A stretch of DNA of 64,000 nucleotides from Pelagibacterium sp. (GCA_002723255.1 PBNW01000070.1:1-64000), one strand, 5' to 3'. Numbered from the stretch's first letter, positions 30,867 to 38,939 are shown. A program made the numbers and translations. Notes: a model not told the origin generated them from the letters alone.

Positions 30867-31231
30867 TGCCGTTTCACCGCCCTTTTCATGATTTCATCGC
30901 GGATCGCCTTGCAGTCCTCTGGAGACAAATTGCCCATTTCCCGACCCAGAACATTTGTCAATTCGGTCGCCTCGGGCGCCATGCCGGCGGTATCAATGGC
31001 CATTTTGGGGTCGGAGATTTCCGCCAGGCGCTGGATTTCCTCGGCCTCGTCCCAGATCACGTTGAAATAGGCGATCATGCGCTGCACCAGAAACCAGGTG
31101 GGCTTGCCGCGCTTGCCGTGTTCGAGGGCCGAGAGATAGGCGCTCGACACATTGAGGGCTTTGGCCATGTCCTTGAGCGCGATGCCGCGATCGGCGCGCA
31201 GCTTGCGCAATTTGGCTCCCAGCGGGGTCAC
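30863..31231 (-). CDS. XRE-family helix-turn-helix regulator
   Basis: The protein has 122 residues. The Cro/C1-type HTH is at about 5-65 (LGAKLRKLRADRGIALKDMA, then LNVSSAYLSALEHGKRG). The C-terminal half is helical with no recognised domain. It overlaps smr upstream and the VOC gene downstream by 4 bases each, so it may control or be part of that operon. Confidence 0.85.
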   Translation of the reverse strand: MTPLGAKLRKLRADRGIALKDMAKALNVSSAYLSALEHGKRGKPTWFLVQRMIAYFNVIWDEAEEIQRLAEISDPKMAIDTAGMAPEATELTNVLGREMGNLSPEDCKAIRDEIMKRAVKRQ

Positions 31232-31839
31232 ATCTGCCTCTTGCGTTTGAGCCGGACATAAAGCGCGCCGCCTCCGCCATGGCTCTGGTGGGCGGGATCG
31301 ATCCCGGCAACCATGGGGGCAAGCTCTTTGGCATTGAGCCAGAGCGGCACCATTTCGCGGAGCACGCCCTTTTGCTCGAGCTGCAGATATCCGGTCTTTT
31401 TGATTCCCTTGCCGGTGATGACAAGTACCGTCCTGTCGCCGCGCGCCGCGCGGGCAGGGATGAAGCGCTCAACGGCCGCGCGCGCCTGATCCTGGGTCAT
31501 GCCGTGCAGATCAAGGGTTGCATCGATCGGTTCGTGCCCGCGCGCCAGCCGCCGCTTGAGATTGGGCTCGATCGATTTTTCCCAGGCCGGGACCTTGGAC
31601 GCCGCGATCATCGGGCCGGCCGAGGGCAGGGGCGGACGAGCGAACCGCGGAGCGGTGTCGATGGGCCTGGCCGCTTCGGGCTCCTCGACTGCATTTTCGA
31701 GCGCTTCGAGCACGGCCTTGGGGTCGGTGCTCTTGCGCCGCAACAGCGGGTCGACTGTGTTGCCCACAGCATTCCACAGGTGCCAGTCGCGCACCGGCCC
31801 GGATTTTTTCGGGCGGGGTCCGGGCGGTTTGCGCGCCAT
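31228..31839 (-). CDS. Smr/MutS2-type domain protein
   Basis: The protein has 203 residues from ATG 31839 (MARKPPGPRPKKSGPV). The first 110 residues are basic, Pro-rich and probably disordered. The C-terminal Smr domain shows ATLDLHGMTQDQARAAVERFI (LDLHG motif), VLVITGKGIKKTGYL (TGKG motif) and PAHQSHGGGGALYVRLKR. Smr domains bind or nick DNA or RNA; the role of stand-alone Smr proteins in these bacteria is not settled. Confidence 0.88.
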   Translation of the reverse strand: MARKPPGPRPKKSGPVRDWHLWNAVGNTVDPLLRRKSTDPKAVLEALENAVEEPEAARPIDTAPRFARPPLPSAGPMIAASKVPAWEKSIEPNLKRRLARGHEPIDATLDLHGMTQDQARAAVERFIPARAARGDRTVLVITGKGIKKTGYLQLEQKGVLREMVPLWLNAKELAPMVAGIDPAHQSHGGGGALYVRLKRKRQM

Positions 31840-31859
31840 GGCAAGTCTGCCTTTTTGGC

Positions 31860-32576
31860 CTAGTCGAGGTCGTTGGTCGCGACGAGCTTCCAGTTGGGAT
31901 CGCGCGACCTTGTGTTGCGCATGAAGGTCCATTCGTCGGCGATCGCCACGACCTGGCCCGGCGTACCCTCGACGATCTCGCCTTCACGATCCTTGGTGAT
32001 CGAAACCACTTCGGCGTCGATCCTGAGGGTAACGACGGCATTGCGCTTGTCGAGTTCGGCTTCGACGAACGCAATGTTGGAAAGGCCCACAAAGGTAAAG
32101 TCGACGGTATGACCCGCTGCTTCGCGTTCGGAGATGGCGCTGTCGAAACTGTCATAGACATCCTTGTCGAGCAGCATCTTCAAATTCTTGCGGTCACCCG
32201 ACGCATAGGCCGAAACGATCATTTCGTAGGCCGATTTGGCGCCCTCGAGGAACTGCTTGGGTGAAAAGGCGGGATCGGCTGCCGCGATGGCGCGCAGCCC
32301 TTCTTCGATCTCGGTCTTGCCGGATCCGAATTTTTCGATCTCGGCTTCGAGCTTGCGCTGGACCCTTTCAGCCTCTTCGGCATCCTGGGGATTGCGCCGC
32401 GGCATCGGAACCACTGTATCGTCGTTGTCCGACTTGGTGCGCGATATCGACTCGTAGCGCGTCGAGGGCGGGCGCTCATTGCCGGTGCGGGTGCCCAGAA
32501 CCGAGCGGAGACGCAGGAGCACTACGATGGCCACCACGATGACGATAAGGGTGGGAAAGTCGAGAAATTCGCCCAT
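31860..32576 (-). CDS. Tim44/TimA family membrane-associated protein
   Basis: The protein has 238 residues from ATG 32576 (MGEFLDFPTLIVIVVAIVVLLRLRSVLG), an N-terminal membrane anchor. A charged linker follows, then a Tim44-like domain from about 90 on (DPAFSPKQFLEGAKSAYEMIV, LLDKDVYDSFDSAISERE, IADEWTFMRNTRSRDPNWKL). Alphaproteobacterial TimA is a relative of the mitochondrial import factor Tim44. It lies opposite fxsA and near secB. Confidence 0.88.
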   Translation of the reverse strand: MGEFLDFPTLIVIVVAIVVLLRLRSVLGTRTGNERPPSTRYESISRTKSDNDDTVVPMPRRNPQDAEEAERVQRKLEAEIEKFGSGKTEIEEGLRAIAAADPAFSPKQFLEGAKSAYEMIVSAYASGDRKNLKMLLDKDVYDSFDSAISEREAAGHTVDFTFVGLSNIAFVEAELDKRNAVVTLRIDAEVVSITKDREGEIVEGTPGQVVAIADEWTFMRNTRSRDPNWKLVATNDLD

Positions 32577-32690
32577 GAGTGAAATTCTGGCTCCAAAATG
32601 AAAGGTTCTGTCCACCGCCCGATCCGCAACACCAGTTGACTGGCGGGGGATCGGGGCGGTTCGCAATCTGGTTGTCGTGACCTATATATA

Positions 32691-32720
32691 TGCAAACGCG
32701 CCCTGCAAACCAGTTTGCAG
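32691..32720. promoter_or_regulatory. Palindromic operator candidate between timA and fxsA
   Basis: CTGCAAAC (32703-32710) and GTTTGCAG (32713-32720) form a perfect 18-base palindrome with a CA centre. A further TGCAAAC half-site lies at 32691-32697, next to an AT-rich CTATATATATG stretch in the divergent gap. The layout looks like a dimeric regulator site beside a promoter; the regulator is unknown. Confidence 0.4.
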
Positions 32721-32803
32721 TGGCATTATTGTGATCGAAGGGTTTGCCCGGCACGATCGGTGCACGGTGGCGAACCCGACAAACCACAGGGAGCTTGCTC
32801 GGC

Positions 32804-33232
32804 GTGGGACGTTTCATACTTCTTGGAATTTTGCTGCTGCCATTTCTCGAAATCGCCGGATTCATCTGGGTCGGCGGGCAGATCGGTATTCTCTCGACCC
32901 TTGCCGCCATCGTCGGAACGGCCGTAGCCGGTGTCCTGATCGTCCGGTGGCAGGGGCTGGGCATGGTGCTCGACAGCCGGGCCATGATGGCGCGGGGCGA
33001 GATGCCACAGCGCCAGTTTGCTGAAATGATGATGATCGCGGTGGCGGGGCTGTTTCTTCTGGTCCCCGGTTTCATCACCGATGCCAGCGGCTTTGCGCTG
33101 CTCATCCCGCCGGTGCGGCACTGGCTTTACGGACAGATGAGCCGGAACATGGTGGTGGTCACCACCTATCGGCCCTCCCAGCCCGGTCCGGCCCATAAAT
33201 CGATCGACCTCGACAATGACGATTACCGCTAA
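32804..33232 (+). CDS. fxsA: FxsA family membrane protein
   Basis: The protein has 142 residues if translation starts at GTG 32804, 10 bases after AGGGAG; a longer frame to 32744 is unlikely. Motifs are FILLGILLLPFLEIAGFIWVG, ILSTLAAIVGTAVAGVLIVR, GLFLLVPGFITDASGFALLIPPVR (the conserved PGFxTD motif) and a soluble tail. E. coli FxsA modifies phage exclusion when overproduced; its normal job is unknown. Confidence 0.87.
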   Translation: MGRFILLGILLLPFLEIAGFIWVGGQIGILSTLAAIVGTAVAGVLIVRWQGLGMVLDSRAMMARGEMPQRQFAEMMMIAVAGLFLLVPGFITDASGFALLIPPVRHWLYGQMSRNMVVVTTYRPSQPGPAHKSIDLDNDDYR

Positions 33233-33334
33233 TGCGGGTCGAGCAGAACGGAACCGGGTTTGCGGCTCGGACACGCGAGAAATCAAAGGTTTGGAGCCGG
33301 GGACTTGATTCAATCAGATCCTGACACGCTCCAG
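33233..33334 (-). repeat. Dispersed intergenic repeat, copy A
   Basis: Read on the minus strand it runs GTCAGGATCTGATTGAATC, then GGCTCCAAACCTTTGATTTC, then TCGCGTGTCCGAGCCGCAAA, and closely follows copy B at 52351. It starts directly after the fxsA stop codon. It includes a palindromic segment (GATCTGATTGAATCAAGTC). Confidence 0.7.
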
Positions 33335-33455
33335 CCGATTTTGCGCGTCTGTGCGCCAAACCTTGTGAGCCGGCCACAAAAGTGCTAGCCAAACGGCAAA
33401 TTTGCGGTCCTTGCCGGGCCGCTCTGGCGAACCGGAGATAGGGACATATTGGCCA

Positions 33456-33989
33456 ATGGCTGACGACAACACAAACAACGATGCGGCCGCCGCCGCCGGG
33501 CCGGAAGGAACTGCCCCCGCTTTTGGTATCGTGGGACAGTATGTGCGCGACCTGAGCTTTGAGAATCCCAACGCACCGGCTTCGCTCGTGCCTGGACAGG
33601 TCAATCCCGGTTCCAACGTCAACATCAACGTTCAGGTCAAAAAGCAGGGCGATGACGTTTATGCCGTCGAAATCGGGCTCAACGTCAAGACCGAACGCGA
33701 GGGCACTGTGCTCTATGCGGTCGAGTTGGTCTATGGCGGCCTGTTCCGCACCCGCAACATACCCGAAAACCAGCTCGGCGCGCTCTTGATGGTCGAAGCG
33801 CCGCGGCTGATCTTCCCGTTCGCGCGTCAGGTTCTGGCCTCGACGATCCAGGCGGGCGGCTTTCCGCCGCTGTTGCTCGAGCCTGTCGATTTTCTTGCGC
33901 TTTACCGCCGCAATCTGGCAGCGGCAGCCGACAAGAACAAGACCGAGGGCACAGCCGACGCCACCGAGGTCAAGCCGACCGTCAACTGA
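33456..33989 (+). CDS. secB: Protein-export chaperone SecB
   Basis: The protein has 177 residues from ATG 33456 (MADDNTNNDAAAAAG). The SecB core has GIVGQYVRDLSFENPNAP, VNINVQVKKQGDDVYAVEIGL, YAVELVYGGLFRTRNIP and LIFPFARQVLASTIQAGGFPPLLLEPVDFLALYRR. The tetramer keeps preproteins unfolded for SecA. An intrinsic terminator follows. Confidence 0.96.
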   Translation: MADDNTNNDAAAAAGPEGTAPAFGIVGQYVRDLSFENPNAPASLVPGQVNPGSNVNINVQVKKQGDDVYAVEIGLNVKTEREGTVLYAVELVYGGLFRTRNIPENQLGALLMVEAPRLIFPFARQVLASTIQAGGFPPLLLEPVDFLALYRRNLAAAADKNKTEGTADATEVKPTVN

Positions 33990-34012
33990 GCAGTTTCAAC
34001 CGCACAGATGCG

Positions 34013-34040
34013 AAAGCCCCGGGAAAACCGGGGCTTTTTT
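34013..34040 (+). terminator. Intrinsic terminator after secB
   Basis: AAAGCCCCGG (34013-34022) pairs with CCGGGGCTTT around GAAAA, ending in a run of six T. It lies 24 bases past the secB stop and faces the convergent dnaQ. Confidence 0.9.
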
Positions 34041-34066
34041 GTTTCCGGCCGGCAAAAAAGCCAGGC

Positions 34067-34783
34067 CTATTCGACCTCGACGTCCAGCGTTTCGTATTTG
34101 AGCCACACGGCGCTGTCCCCCATCTGAGCGATAAAGGCCGCATGTGCCAGCTTTTCTGGCGCCGTCAGGCGCGCAGGCAGGGGCGTGGGGCGCTGGCGGG
34201 CCGGCGGACGGGTTCCCGCCCCCCGTATCGAGGTTTCGGCCTCAGCGGACAGGGCAAGCGCCACCTGCCGGCCACCGATCAGCTCGAGATAGACTTCGGC
34301 AAGGATCTCGCTGTCGAGCAGCGCGCCGTGCAAGCTGCGGCGTGAATTGTCGATGCCGTAATGCTTGCACAGGGCATCGAGGCTGACGCGGGCGCCGGGG
34401 TGAATCTTTCTGGCCAGCATCACCGTGTCGATGACTTCATTGGCAAGGCGCCCGCGGCCGGCCGCTTCGAGCTCGGCGTTCAAGAACCCCATGTCAAAGG
34501 GCGCATTGTGGATGATGAGGGTGTCTTCGCCGACAAAGTCGGCAAAGGCCTGCGCCACCTCGGCGAATTTGGGCTTGTCGCGCAGGAAGTCTTCGGACAG
34601 CCCGTGCACGCGAAACGCCTCTTCGGGCATGTCGCGCTCGGGATTGATATAGACATGGTAGTGACGGCCGGTCGGAACGTGGTTGATCAGCTCGACGCAG
34701 CCGATTTCCACCAGCCTGTCGCCATTGGCCGCCGAAAGGCCGGTGGTTTCGGTGTCGAGGACGATTTCGCGCAAAAGGCTCAT
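34067..34783 (-). CDS. dnaQ: DNA polymerase III epsilon subunit (3'-5' proofreading)
   Basis: The protein has 238 residues. The DEDDh exonuclease motifs are EIVLDTETTGLSAANGDRLVEIG (Exo I), IIHNAPFDMGFLNAEL (Exo II) and RRSLHGALLDSEILAEVYLEL (Exo III, His and Asp). A C-terminal tail for binding the polymerase alpha subunit follows. It overlaps coaE by 4 bases. Confidence 0.95.
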   Translation of the reverse strand: MSLLREIVLDTETTGLSAANGDRLVEIGCVELINHVPTGRHYHVYINPERDMPEEAFRVHGLSEDFLRDKPKFAEVAQAFADFVGEDTLIIHNAPFDMGFLNAELEAAGRGRLANEVIDTVMLARKIHPGARVSLDALCKHYGIDNSRRSLHGALLDSEILAEVYLELIGGRQVALALSAEAETSIRGAGTRPPARQRPTPLPARLTAPEKLAHAAFIAQMGDSAVWLKYETLDVEVE

Positions 34784-35373
34784 GCCCGGACCTCTTCAAG
34801 CAGGGCGTCGATGACGGCATCGGTGCGCGCGATGGTGTCGTCTATGGTTCCCGAGGTATCGATGGCGTAATCGGCCCTTGCCCGTTTTTCGTCCTGGCTG
34901 AGTTGGCGCGAGAGGATGAAATCGAGCTTTTCGCTGCTCATGCCCGGGCGGGCAAGCACCCGCTGGCGCTGGATCTGGGGATCACAATGGATGGTCACGA
35001 CCTTGTCGATGGAATATTTGACGCCGGTTTCAAAAAACAGCGGGATTTCGATGACGGCCAGATCATGGCCTGCCGCTTCTACCTCGTCCATGAATTCAAG
35101 CGCCTTTTCGCGCACCATCGGGTGGATGACTTCCTCGAGTTCGGAAATCCGGTGGGGTTCTGCCGCAATCGCGGCGCTGAGCGCTTTGCGATCCACCATG
35201 CCGTCGCGCACGGTGCCGGGGAAAAGCGTCTCGACCAGCGCTGCGGCCTGTCCGGCGTAAAGTTCGTGGACGGCCTGGTCTGCCGAATAGGTTGGAAAAC
35301 CCCGCTCGCCAAAGCGGGCAAGCACTGTCGATTTCCCCGTGGCGATGGAACCGGTGACCACAACGCGCAGCAT
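34780..35373 (-). CDS. coaE: Dephospho-CoA kinase
   Basis: The protein has 197 residues from ATG 35373. P-loop MLRVVVTGSIATGKSTVLARF, then FPTYSADQAVHELYAG, VIHPMVREKALEFM, AVIEIPLFFETGVKYSIDKVV and RQRVLARPGMSSEKLDFILSRQ. It performs the last step of CoA synthesis. It belongs to the co-directional run maf-aroE-coaE-dnaQ. Confidence 0.95.
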   Translation of the reverse strand: MLRVVVTGSIATGKSTVLARFGERGFPTYSADQAVHELYAGQAAALVETLFPGTVRDGMVDRKALSAAIAAEPHRISELEEVIHPMVREKALEFMDEVEAAGHDLAVIEIPLFFETGVKYSIDKVVTIHCDPQIQRQRVLARPGMSSEKLDFILSRQLSQDEKRARADYAIDTSGTIDDTIARTDAVIDALLEEVRA

Positions 35374-35395
35374 TTTTCCCTCGAAAACTTCTCTC

Positions 35396-36223
35396 TTACT
35401 GCCCGAGTGCGGCCAGAACACGGTTTCTGAGCGTTTCGGTTACGGCCGGCGCGACGCCGAACCACGCGCGAAACCCCGGAACCGCCTGATGGAGCAGCAT
35501 ACCCAGCCCATCGACGCTGGCAAACCCCTCGGCCCGAGCCTGGGCCAAAAGGGGGGTAATGAGCGGTGTATAAACGATATCTGTGACCACCGCCCCCTGC
35601 GCCAGAGGCGACAGATCGAGCCCATTGAACTGTGTGCCCTTCATGCCGACCGCGCTCGTGTTGACGAGCAGCCCCGCGCCCGCCATTCGCGAGCCGATCT
35701 CAGAAAGCGGCCCCGGCACGATCGTCGGGCCGAATTCGTCTGCCAGCGCCCGGGCCCGGCCCAATGTGCGGTTGATGAGCTCTATACGCGGCACGCCGCG
35801 GTCGACCAGGGCGGCCAGGATGGCCCGCGATGCGCCGCCGGCCCCGATCACCACCGCCGATCCAAGCGCCTCGTCCCAGCCCGATGCCTGGGCATCGAGA
35901 TTGGCGAGAAACCCTATATAATCGGTGTTCGTTCCCCAGATCTTGCCGTTGTCGGCCACCAGGGTATTGACCGCACCGATCCGTCTGGCCAGCGGATCGA
36001 CCTCATCGATCAGCCCCATCACCGCTTCCTTGTGGGGGATGGTGACATTGCCGCCCACGAATTCACCCGCGCGCAGCCGGGCTACCAAGCCGGCAAGATC
36101 GGACGGCGCAATTTCGATCGCTTCATAGCTGGCCTCGAGCCCATGCTCGGCAATCCAGCTCTGATGGATCAGGGGGGATTTGGAATGGGCGATGGGGTGA
36201 CCGATGACAAAGGCTTTTTTCAT
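35396..36223 (-). CDS. aroE: Shikimate dehydrogenase
   Basis: The protein has 275 residues. Substrate-binding residues are in VIGHPIAHSKSPLIHQSWI (SxS), GGNVTIPHKEAVM (catalytic Lys), and GAVNTLVADNGKIWGTNTDYIGF. The NADP-binding loop is VVIGAGGASRAILAALVDRG. It reduces 3-dehydroshikimate in aromatic amino acid synthesis. It overlaps maf by 4 bases. Confidence 0.95.
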   Translation of the reverse strand: MKKAFVIGHPIAHSKSPLIHQSWIAEHGLEASYEAIEIAPSDLAGLVARLRAGEFVGGNVTIPHKEAVMGLIDEVDPLARRIGAVNTLVADNGKIWGTNTDYIGFLANLDAQASGWDEALGSAVVIGAGGASRAILAALVDRGVPRIELINRTLGRARALADEFGPTIVPGPLSEIGSRMAGAGLLVNTSAVGMKGTQFNGLDLSPLAQGAVVTDIVYTPLITPLLAQARAEGFASVDGLGMLLHQAVPGFRAWFGVAPAVTETLRNRVLAALGQ

Positions 36224-36822
36224 GATCCCGGCTCAAAGCTTTCCGGCGCATGCTGTTCGAGCGCTGCCAGAAGCGGCAGAAGCGGCAGGCCCAGAATGGT
36301 GAAATAATCGCCCTCGATGCTCTCGAACAGGCGGATCGAGGGCCCTTCGAGCCTATAGGCAGCGACCGAATCAAAAATTGCCTCGCCCTCGAGATCGAGC
36401 ACGCGATCAACGGTTTTTCGGGTAAAGGACTTAAAGGTCAGCACCGCGGTTTCGACAGTGCTCCAGACGATTTTTCCCCCGCGGGCCAGCGCAACACCGG
36501 AATGGAGCTGATGGGACTTGCCCGCCATGGCCATCAGCCGCTCGGCGGCATCTTCGCGGTCAAGCGGCTTGTGGAGGCCCTGGTCCTGGAAAGCAATCGT
36601 CTGATCGGCCCCGATCACAAGCGCCTGGGGTGTCATGGCGCTAACGGCAAGCGCCTTGGCCTGTGCCAAAAGAGATGCAAGGCCCGCGCGATTCTCGCCG
36701 CGGGTCAAGGCCGCCTGTTCGATTTCACGCTCGTCGACCCCGGCGCTGGCCACCGAAAACCGCAAGCCCGCGTTCTCGAGAAGGCTTTTCCGCGTTGTGC
36801 TTTTGGAGGCAAGGATCAACAT
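36220..36822 (-). CDS. maf: Maf family nucleotide pyrophosphatase
   Basis: The protein has 200 residues from ATG 36822 (MLILASKSTTRKSLLENAGL). Motifs are LASKSTTR, VIGADQTIAFQDQGLHKP (catalytic Asp) and GEAIFDSVAAYRLEGPSIRLFESIEGDYFTILGLPL. Maf proteins hydrolyse modified or canonical NTPs and restrain division in some bacteria. It is the gene on the left of the candidate origin, the same place as in Caulobacter and Rickettsia. Confidence 0.93.
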   Translation of the reverse strand: MLILASKSTTRKSLLENAGLRFSVASAGVDEREIEQAALTRGENRAGLASLLAQAKALAVSAMTPQALVIGADQTIAFQDQGLHKPLDREDAAERLMAMAGKSHQLHSGVALARGGKIVWSTVETAVLTFKSFTRKTVDRVLDLEGEAIFDSVAAYRLEGPSIRLFESIEGDYFTILGLPLLPLLAALEQHAPESFEPGS

Positions 36823-36855
36823 GGCCGGGCTTTTGCGATTGGAGACGGAACGAGC

Positions 36856-36864
36856 TTTTCCACA
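36856..36864 (+). promoter_or_regulatory. DnaA box, near consensus
   Basis: TTTTCCACA differs at one position from TTATCCACA. It lies 34 bases upstream of the maf start codon, inside the candidate origin. Confidence 0.5.
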
Positions 36865-37023
36865 TGCGCTCTCACAGTTAAAGCCCATTTCGAGTTCCGG
36901 CCGTGCGGGGGCGAAGTTTTCCCCAAAGGGCGATAATGGGTTAACAGTTGGTGAACTGGGGACAGCGCAGCCGGCCTGGGGACAAGACCGGGGAAAACCG
37001 TTCGCTGCGGCACCGGCTCAACG

Positions 37024-37038
37024 TTAATCTTTCATTAA
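37024..37038. promoter_or_regulatory. CtrA box 1 in the candidate origin
   Basis: TTAA-TCTTTCA-TTAA is a perfect match to the CtrA recognition sequence TTAA-N7-TTAA. CtrA bound at such boxes blocks initiation at Caulobacter oriC. Confidence 0.7.
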
Positions 37039-37058
37039 GGATGTGCACAGGCGATCTC

Positions 37059-37073
37059 TTAACGAAACGTTAA
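37059..37073. promoter_or_regulatory. CtrA box 2 in the candidate origin
   Basis: TTAA-CGAAACG-TTAA is a second perfect TTAA-N7-TTAA match, 35 bases from the first (start to start), putting the two boxes on roughly the same face of the helix. Confidence 0.7.
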
Positions 37074-37266
37074 CGAAACCGGCGCGCCCTGATCTTTCGT
37101 CCCCGTTTTTCCGACAGGGTCCACACCCGTTCTGCCGCGCGAAACTGACGCAAGCCGATTTGGACGGGCCCGGTTGTGGGCTCGAAACAATTGGTGCAAA
37201 ACACAGCTATAAAGAAGAAGAAGACTCTTAAAGACAGATTCCTTACAGACCGAAGAGTTCCGGCAA

Positions 37267-38316
37267 TTGCAGTCTCCCTCACCCAAAATTCCAAGCGGAA
37301 AGCCGCTTCTCGATGCAGCGCATGGGATTCGGCAAAACCGCCCCCCTGTCTGGATCATGCGCCAGGCGGGACGCTACCTTCCCGAATATCGTGAGGTGCG
37401 CGAAAAGGCCGGAAGCTTTCTCGATCTTTGCTATTCGCCTGCTCTTGCCACCGAAGTCACGCTCCAGCCGTTACGCCGGTTCGATCTTGATGCGGCGATC
37501 CTTTTTTCCGATATCCTGGTGATCCCCCATGCGCTGGGCCAGGATGTCCGCTTTGCGCCGGGTGAGGGACCCATCCTCGATCCGATCGACGAGACCACGA
37601 TTGCAACGCTCAGGCCGGAAAAGGCTCTGGACAATCTCGAGAAGGTCCTTGAAGCGATTGATCGGATCAAGCTGGCTCTGAGCGAGAACAAGACGTTGAT
37701 CGGGTTCTGTGGCGCCCCCTGGACGGTAGCAACCTACATGATCGGCGGCCGCGGCTCGCCCGACCAGGCTGCGGCGCGCCTGTTTGCGCTCCACCACCCG
37801 AAGGCCTTTGCCGCGCTGATCGATATTCTGGTCGAGGTTTCGGCCCAATATCTTGTCGCCCAGTTTCGCGCTGGAGCGGACATGGTGCAGCTTTTTGAAA
37901 GCTGGGCGCTCAACCTCGATGAAGACGCCTTTCGTACCCATGTGATCGAACCCAACCGGCGGATCGTCGAAAAGGTGCGCAGTTTTGTTCCCGATGCCCC
38001 GATCACCGGATTTCCGCGCGGCGCGGCAGGCATGCTTGCCGAATATGCGCAAAGGACGGGGGTGAGCGTGTTGGGGCTCGATTTTGCTACGCCTCTGGCT
38101 TTCGCGTCATCGAACCTGCCCAAAACGTTGCCCGTACAGGGCAATCTCGATCCCCTGCGACTGGTTGCGGGCGGCGCGCAGATGGAAGAGCGCACCAACG
38201 CGATCATCGAGGCGTTTTCCGACCGGCCGCATATCTTCAATCTGGGCCATGGCATTGTGCCGCAAACCCCGATTGCACATGTTTCACGCCTTGTCGATGT
38301 CGTTCACGGGCGCTAA
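37267..38316 (+). CDS. hemE: Uroporphyrinogen decarboxylase
   Basis: The protein has 349 residues. It starts at TTG 37267, 9 bases after GAAGAG; no in-frame ATG lies nearby. Motifs are PPVWIMRQAGRYLPEYREVR (active-site Arg), AAILFSDILVIPHALGQDV (Asp), LIGFCGAPWTVATYMIGG, GADMVQLFESWA and HIFNLGHGIVPQTPI. It makes coproporphyrinogen III. It marks the right border of the candidate origin and is followed by hemJ. Confidence 0.96.
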   Translation: MQSPSPKIPSGKPLLDAAHGIRQNRPPVWIMRQAGRYLPEYREVREKAGSFLDLCYSPALATEVTLQPLRRFDLDAAILFSDILVIPHALGQDVRFAPGEGPILDPIDETTIATLRPEKALDNLEKVLEAIDRIKLALSENKTLIGFCGAPWTVATYMIGGRGSPDQAAARLFALHHPKAFAALIDILVEVSAQYLVAQFRAGADMVQLFESWALNLDEDAFRTHVIEPNRRIVEKVRSFVPDAPITGFPRGAAGMLAEYAQRTGVSVLGLDFATPLAFASSNLPKTLPVQGNLDPLRLVAGGAQMEERTNAIIEAFSDRPHIFNLGHGIVPQTPIAHVSRLVDVVHGR

Positions 38317-38343
38317 GCAGGCGCATGATCAAGGGAGAGCACG

Positions 38344-38772
38344 ATGCTGGAATGGGTCAAGGCGCTTCACGTGATTTCGGTCATCGCCTGGATGGCGGGA
38401 ATGCTCTATCTGCCGCGGCTGTTCGTCTATCACGCCGATGCCGAAAAAGGTTCTGCCCAGTCTGAAACCTTCAAGGTGATGGAGCGCCGGCTCTACCGGG
38501 CCATCATGACGCCCGCGATGATTGCCACCTGGGTGTTCGGGCTCTGGATGATCCACCTTTACGGCATGGGCATTTTCGCCATGGGCTGGATCTGGGTCAA
38601 ACTGGCTTTCGTTTTTACCCTTTCCGGCTTTCACGGCTTTCTGGGCAAAAACCTGCGGGCCTTTGCCGGCGACGAGAATGCGCGGCCGGCCAAATTCTTC
38701 CGCGCCATCAACGAAGTGCCCACGGTGATGATGATCGTCATCGTCATCATGGTGATCGTAAAGCCATTCTAG
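38344..38772 (+). CDS. hemJ: Protoporphyrinogen IX oxidase HemJ
   Basis: The protein has 142 residues and four membrane helices. Family motifs are LHVISVIAWMAGMLYLPRLFVYH (conserved His and Arg), ERRLYRAIMTPAMIATWVFG, WIWVKLAFVFTLSGFHG and INEVPTVMMIVIVIMVIVKPF. It oxidises protoporphyrinogen to protoporphyrin in bacteria without HemG or HemY. It lies 27 bases after hemE, a heme synthesis pair. Confidence 0.93.
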   Translation: MLEWVKALHVISVIAWMAGMLYLPRLFVYHADAEKGSAQSETFKVMERRLYRAIMTPAMIATWVFGLWMIHLYGMGIFAMGWIWVKLAFVFTLSGFHGFLGKNLRAFAGDENARPAKFFRAINEVPTVMMIVIVIMVIVKPF

Positions 38773-38829
38773 CCCCTTTGGCCGTCAGGGTTCCGGTTGT
38801 GCTTGCAATGGACGCCCTGAATGGTTTAT

Positions 38830-38903
38830 GAGAAGCGGGCAACTCACCCGTTCGCGGTGAGATGGGTGGCAAATTGCTCCGCCCCGCTTCTCCCTCCTTT
38901 TTT
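38830..38903 (+). terminator. Terminator or attenuator structure in the rho leader
   Basis: GAGAAGCGGG (38830-38839) pairs perfectly with CCCGCTTCTC (38883-38892). Inside, CTCACC pairs with GGTGAG. A run of six T follows at 38898-38903, 5 bases after the stem, and the rho start codon is at 38940. It may end the hemEJ transcript, or act as a regulated stop before rho. Confidence 0.5.
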
Positions 38904-38939
38904 AAGTTTATCCCGACCATCCCCCTAAGAAGGCTGATC

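Larger units (their letters stand above)
36823..37266. other. Candidate chromosomal replication origin (oriC) between maf and hemE
   Basis: This 444-base gap has no credible gene. It holds two perfect CtrA boxes (37024-37038, 37059-37073), a degenerate third (36941-36955, TTAA-N7-TGAA), one near-consensus DnaA box (36856-36864), several weaker ones (for example 36917-36925 and 36977-36985), two GANTC methylation sites (37223-37227, 37237-37241) and an AT-rich tract at 37195-37245. In Caulobacter crescentus and Sinorhizobium meliloti the origin lies next to hemE, and CtrA boxes in Cori overlap DnaA sites. parAB and parS sites lie 4-9 kb to the right. Function here is inferred. Confidence 0.75.

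Noticed and set aside
36823-37266. A missing PPSR-type kinase gene between maf and hemE
   Set aside because: Some Rhizobiales carry one near here, to my memory, but no trace of a decayed copy is visible in the gap, so I make no claim of gene loss.
38366-38375. CTTCACGTGA in hemJ as a further parS site
   Set aside because: The CACGTG core is present, but the right arm reads GATTTCGG and does not continue the palindrome; too few matches compared with the accepted sites.
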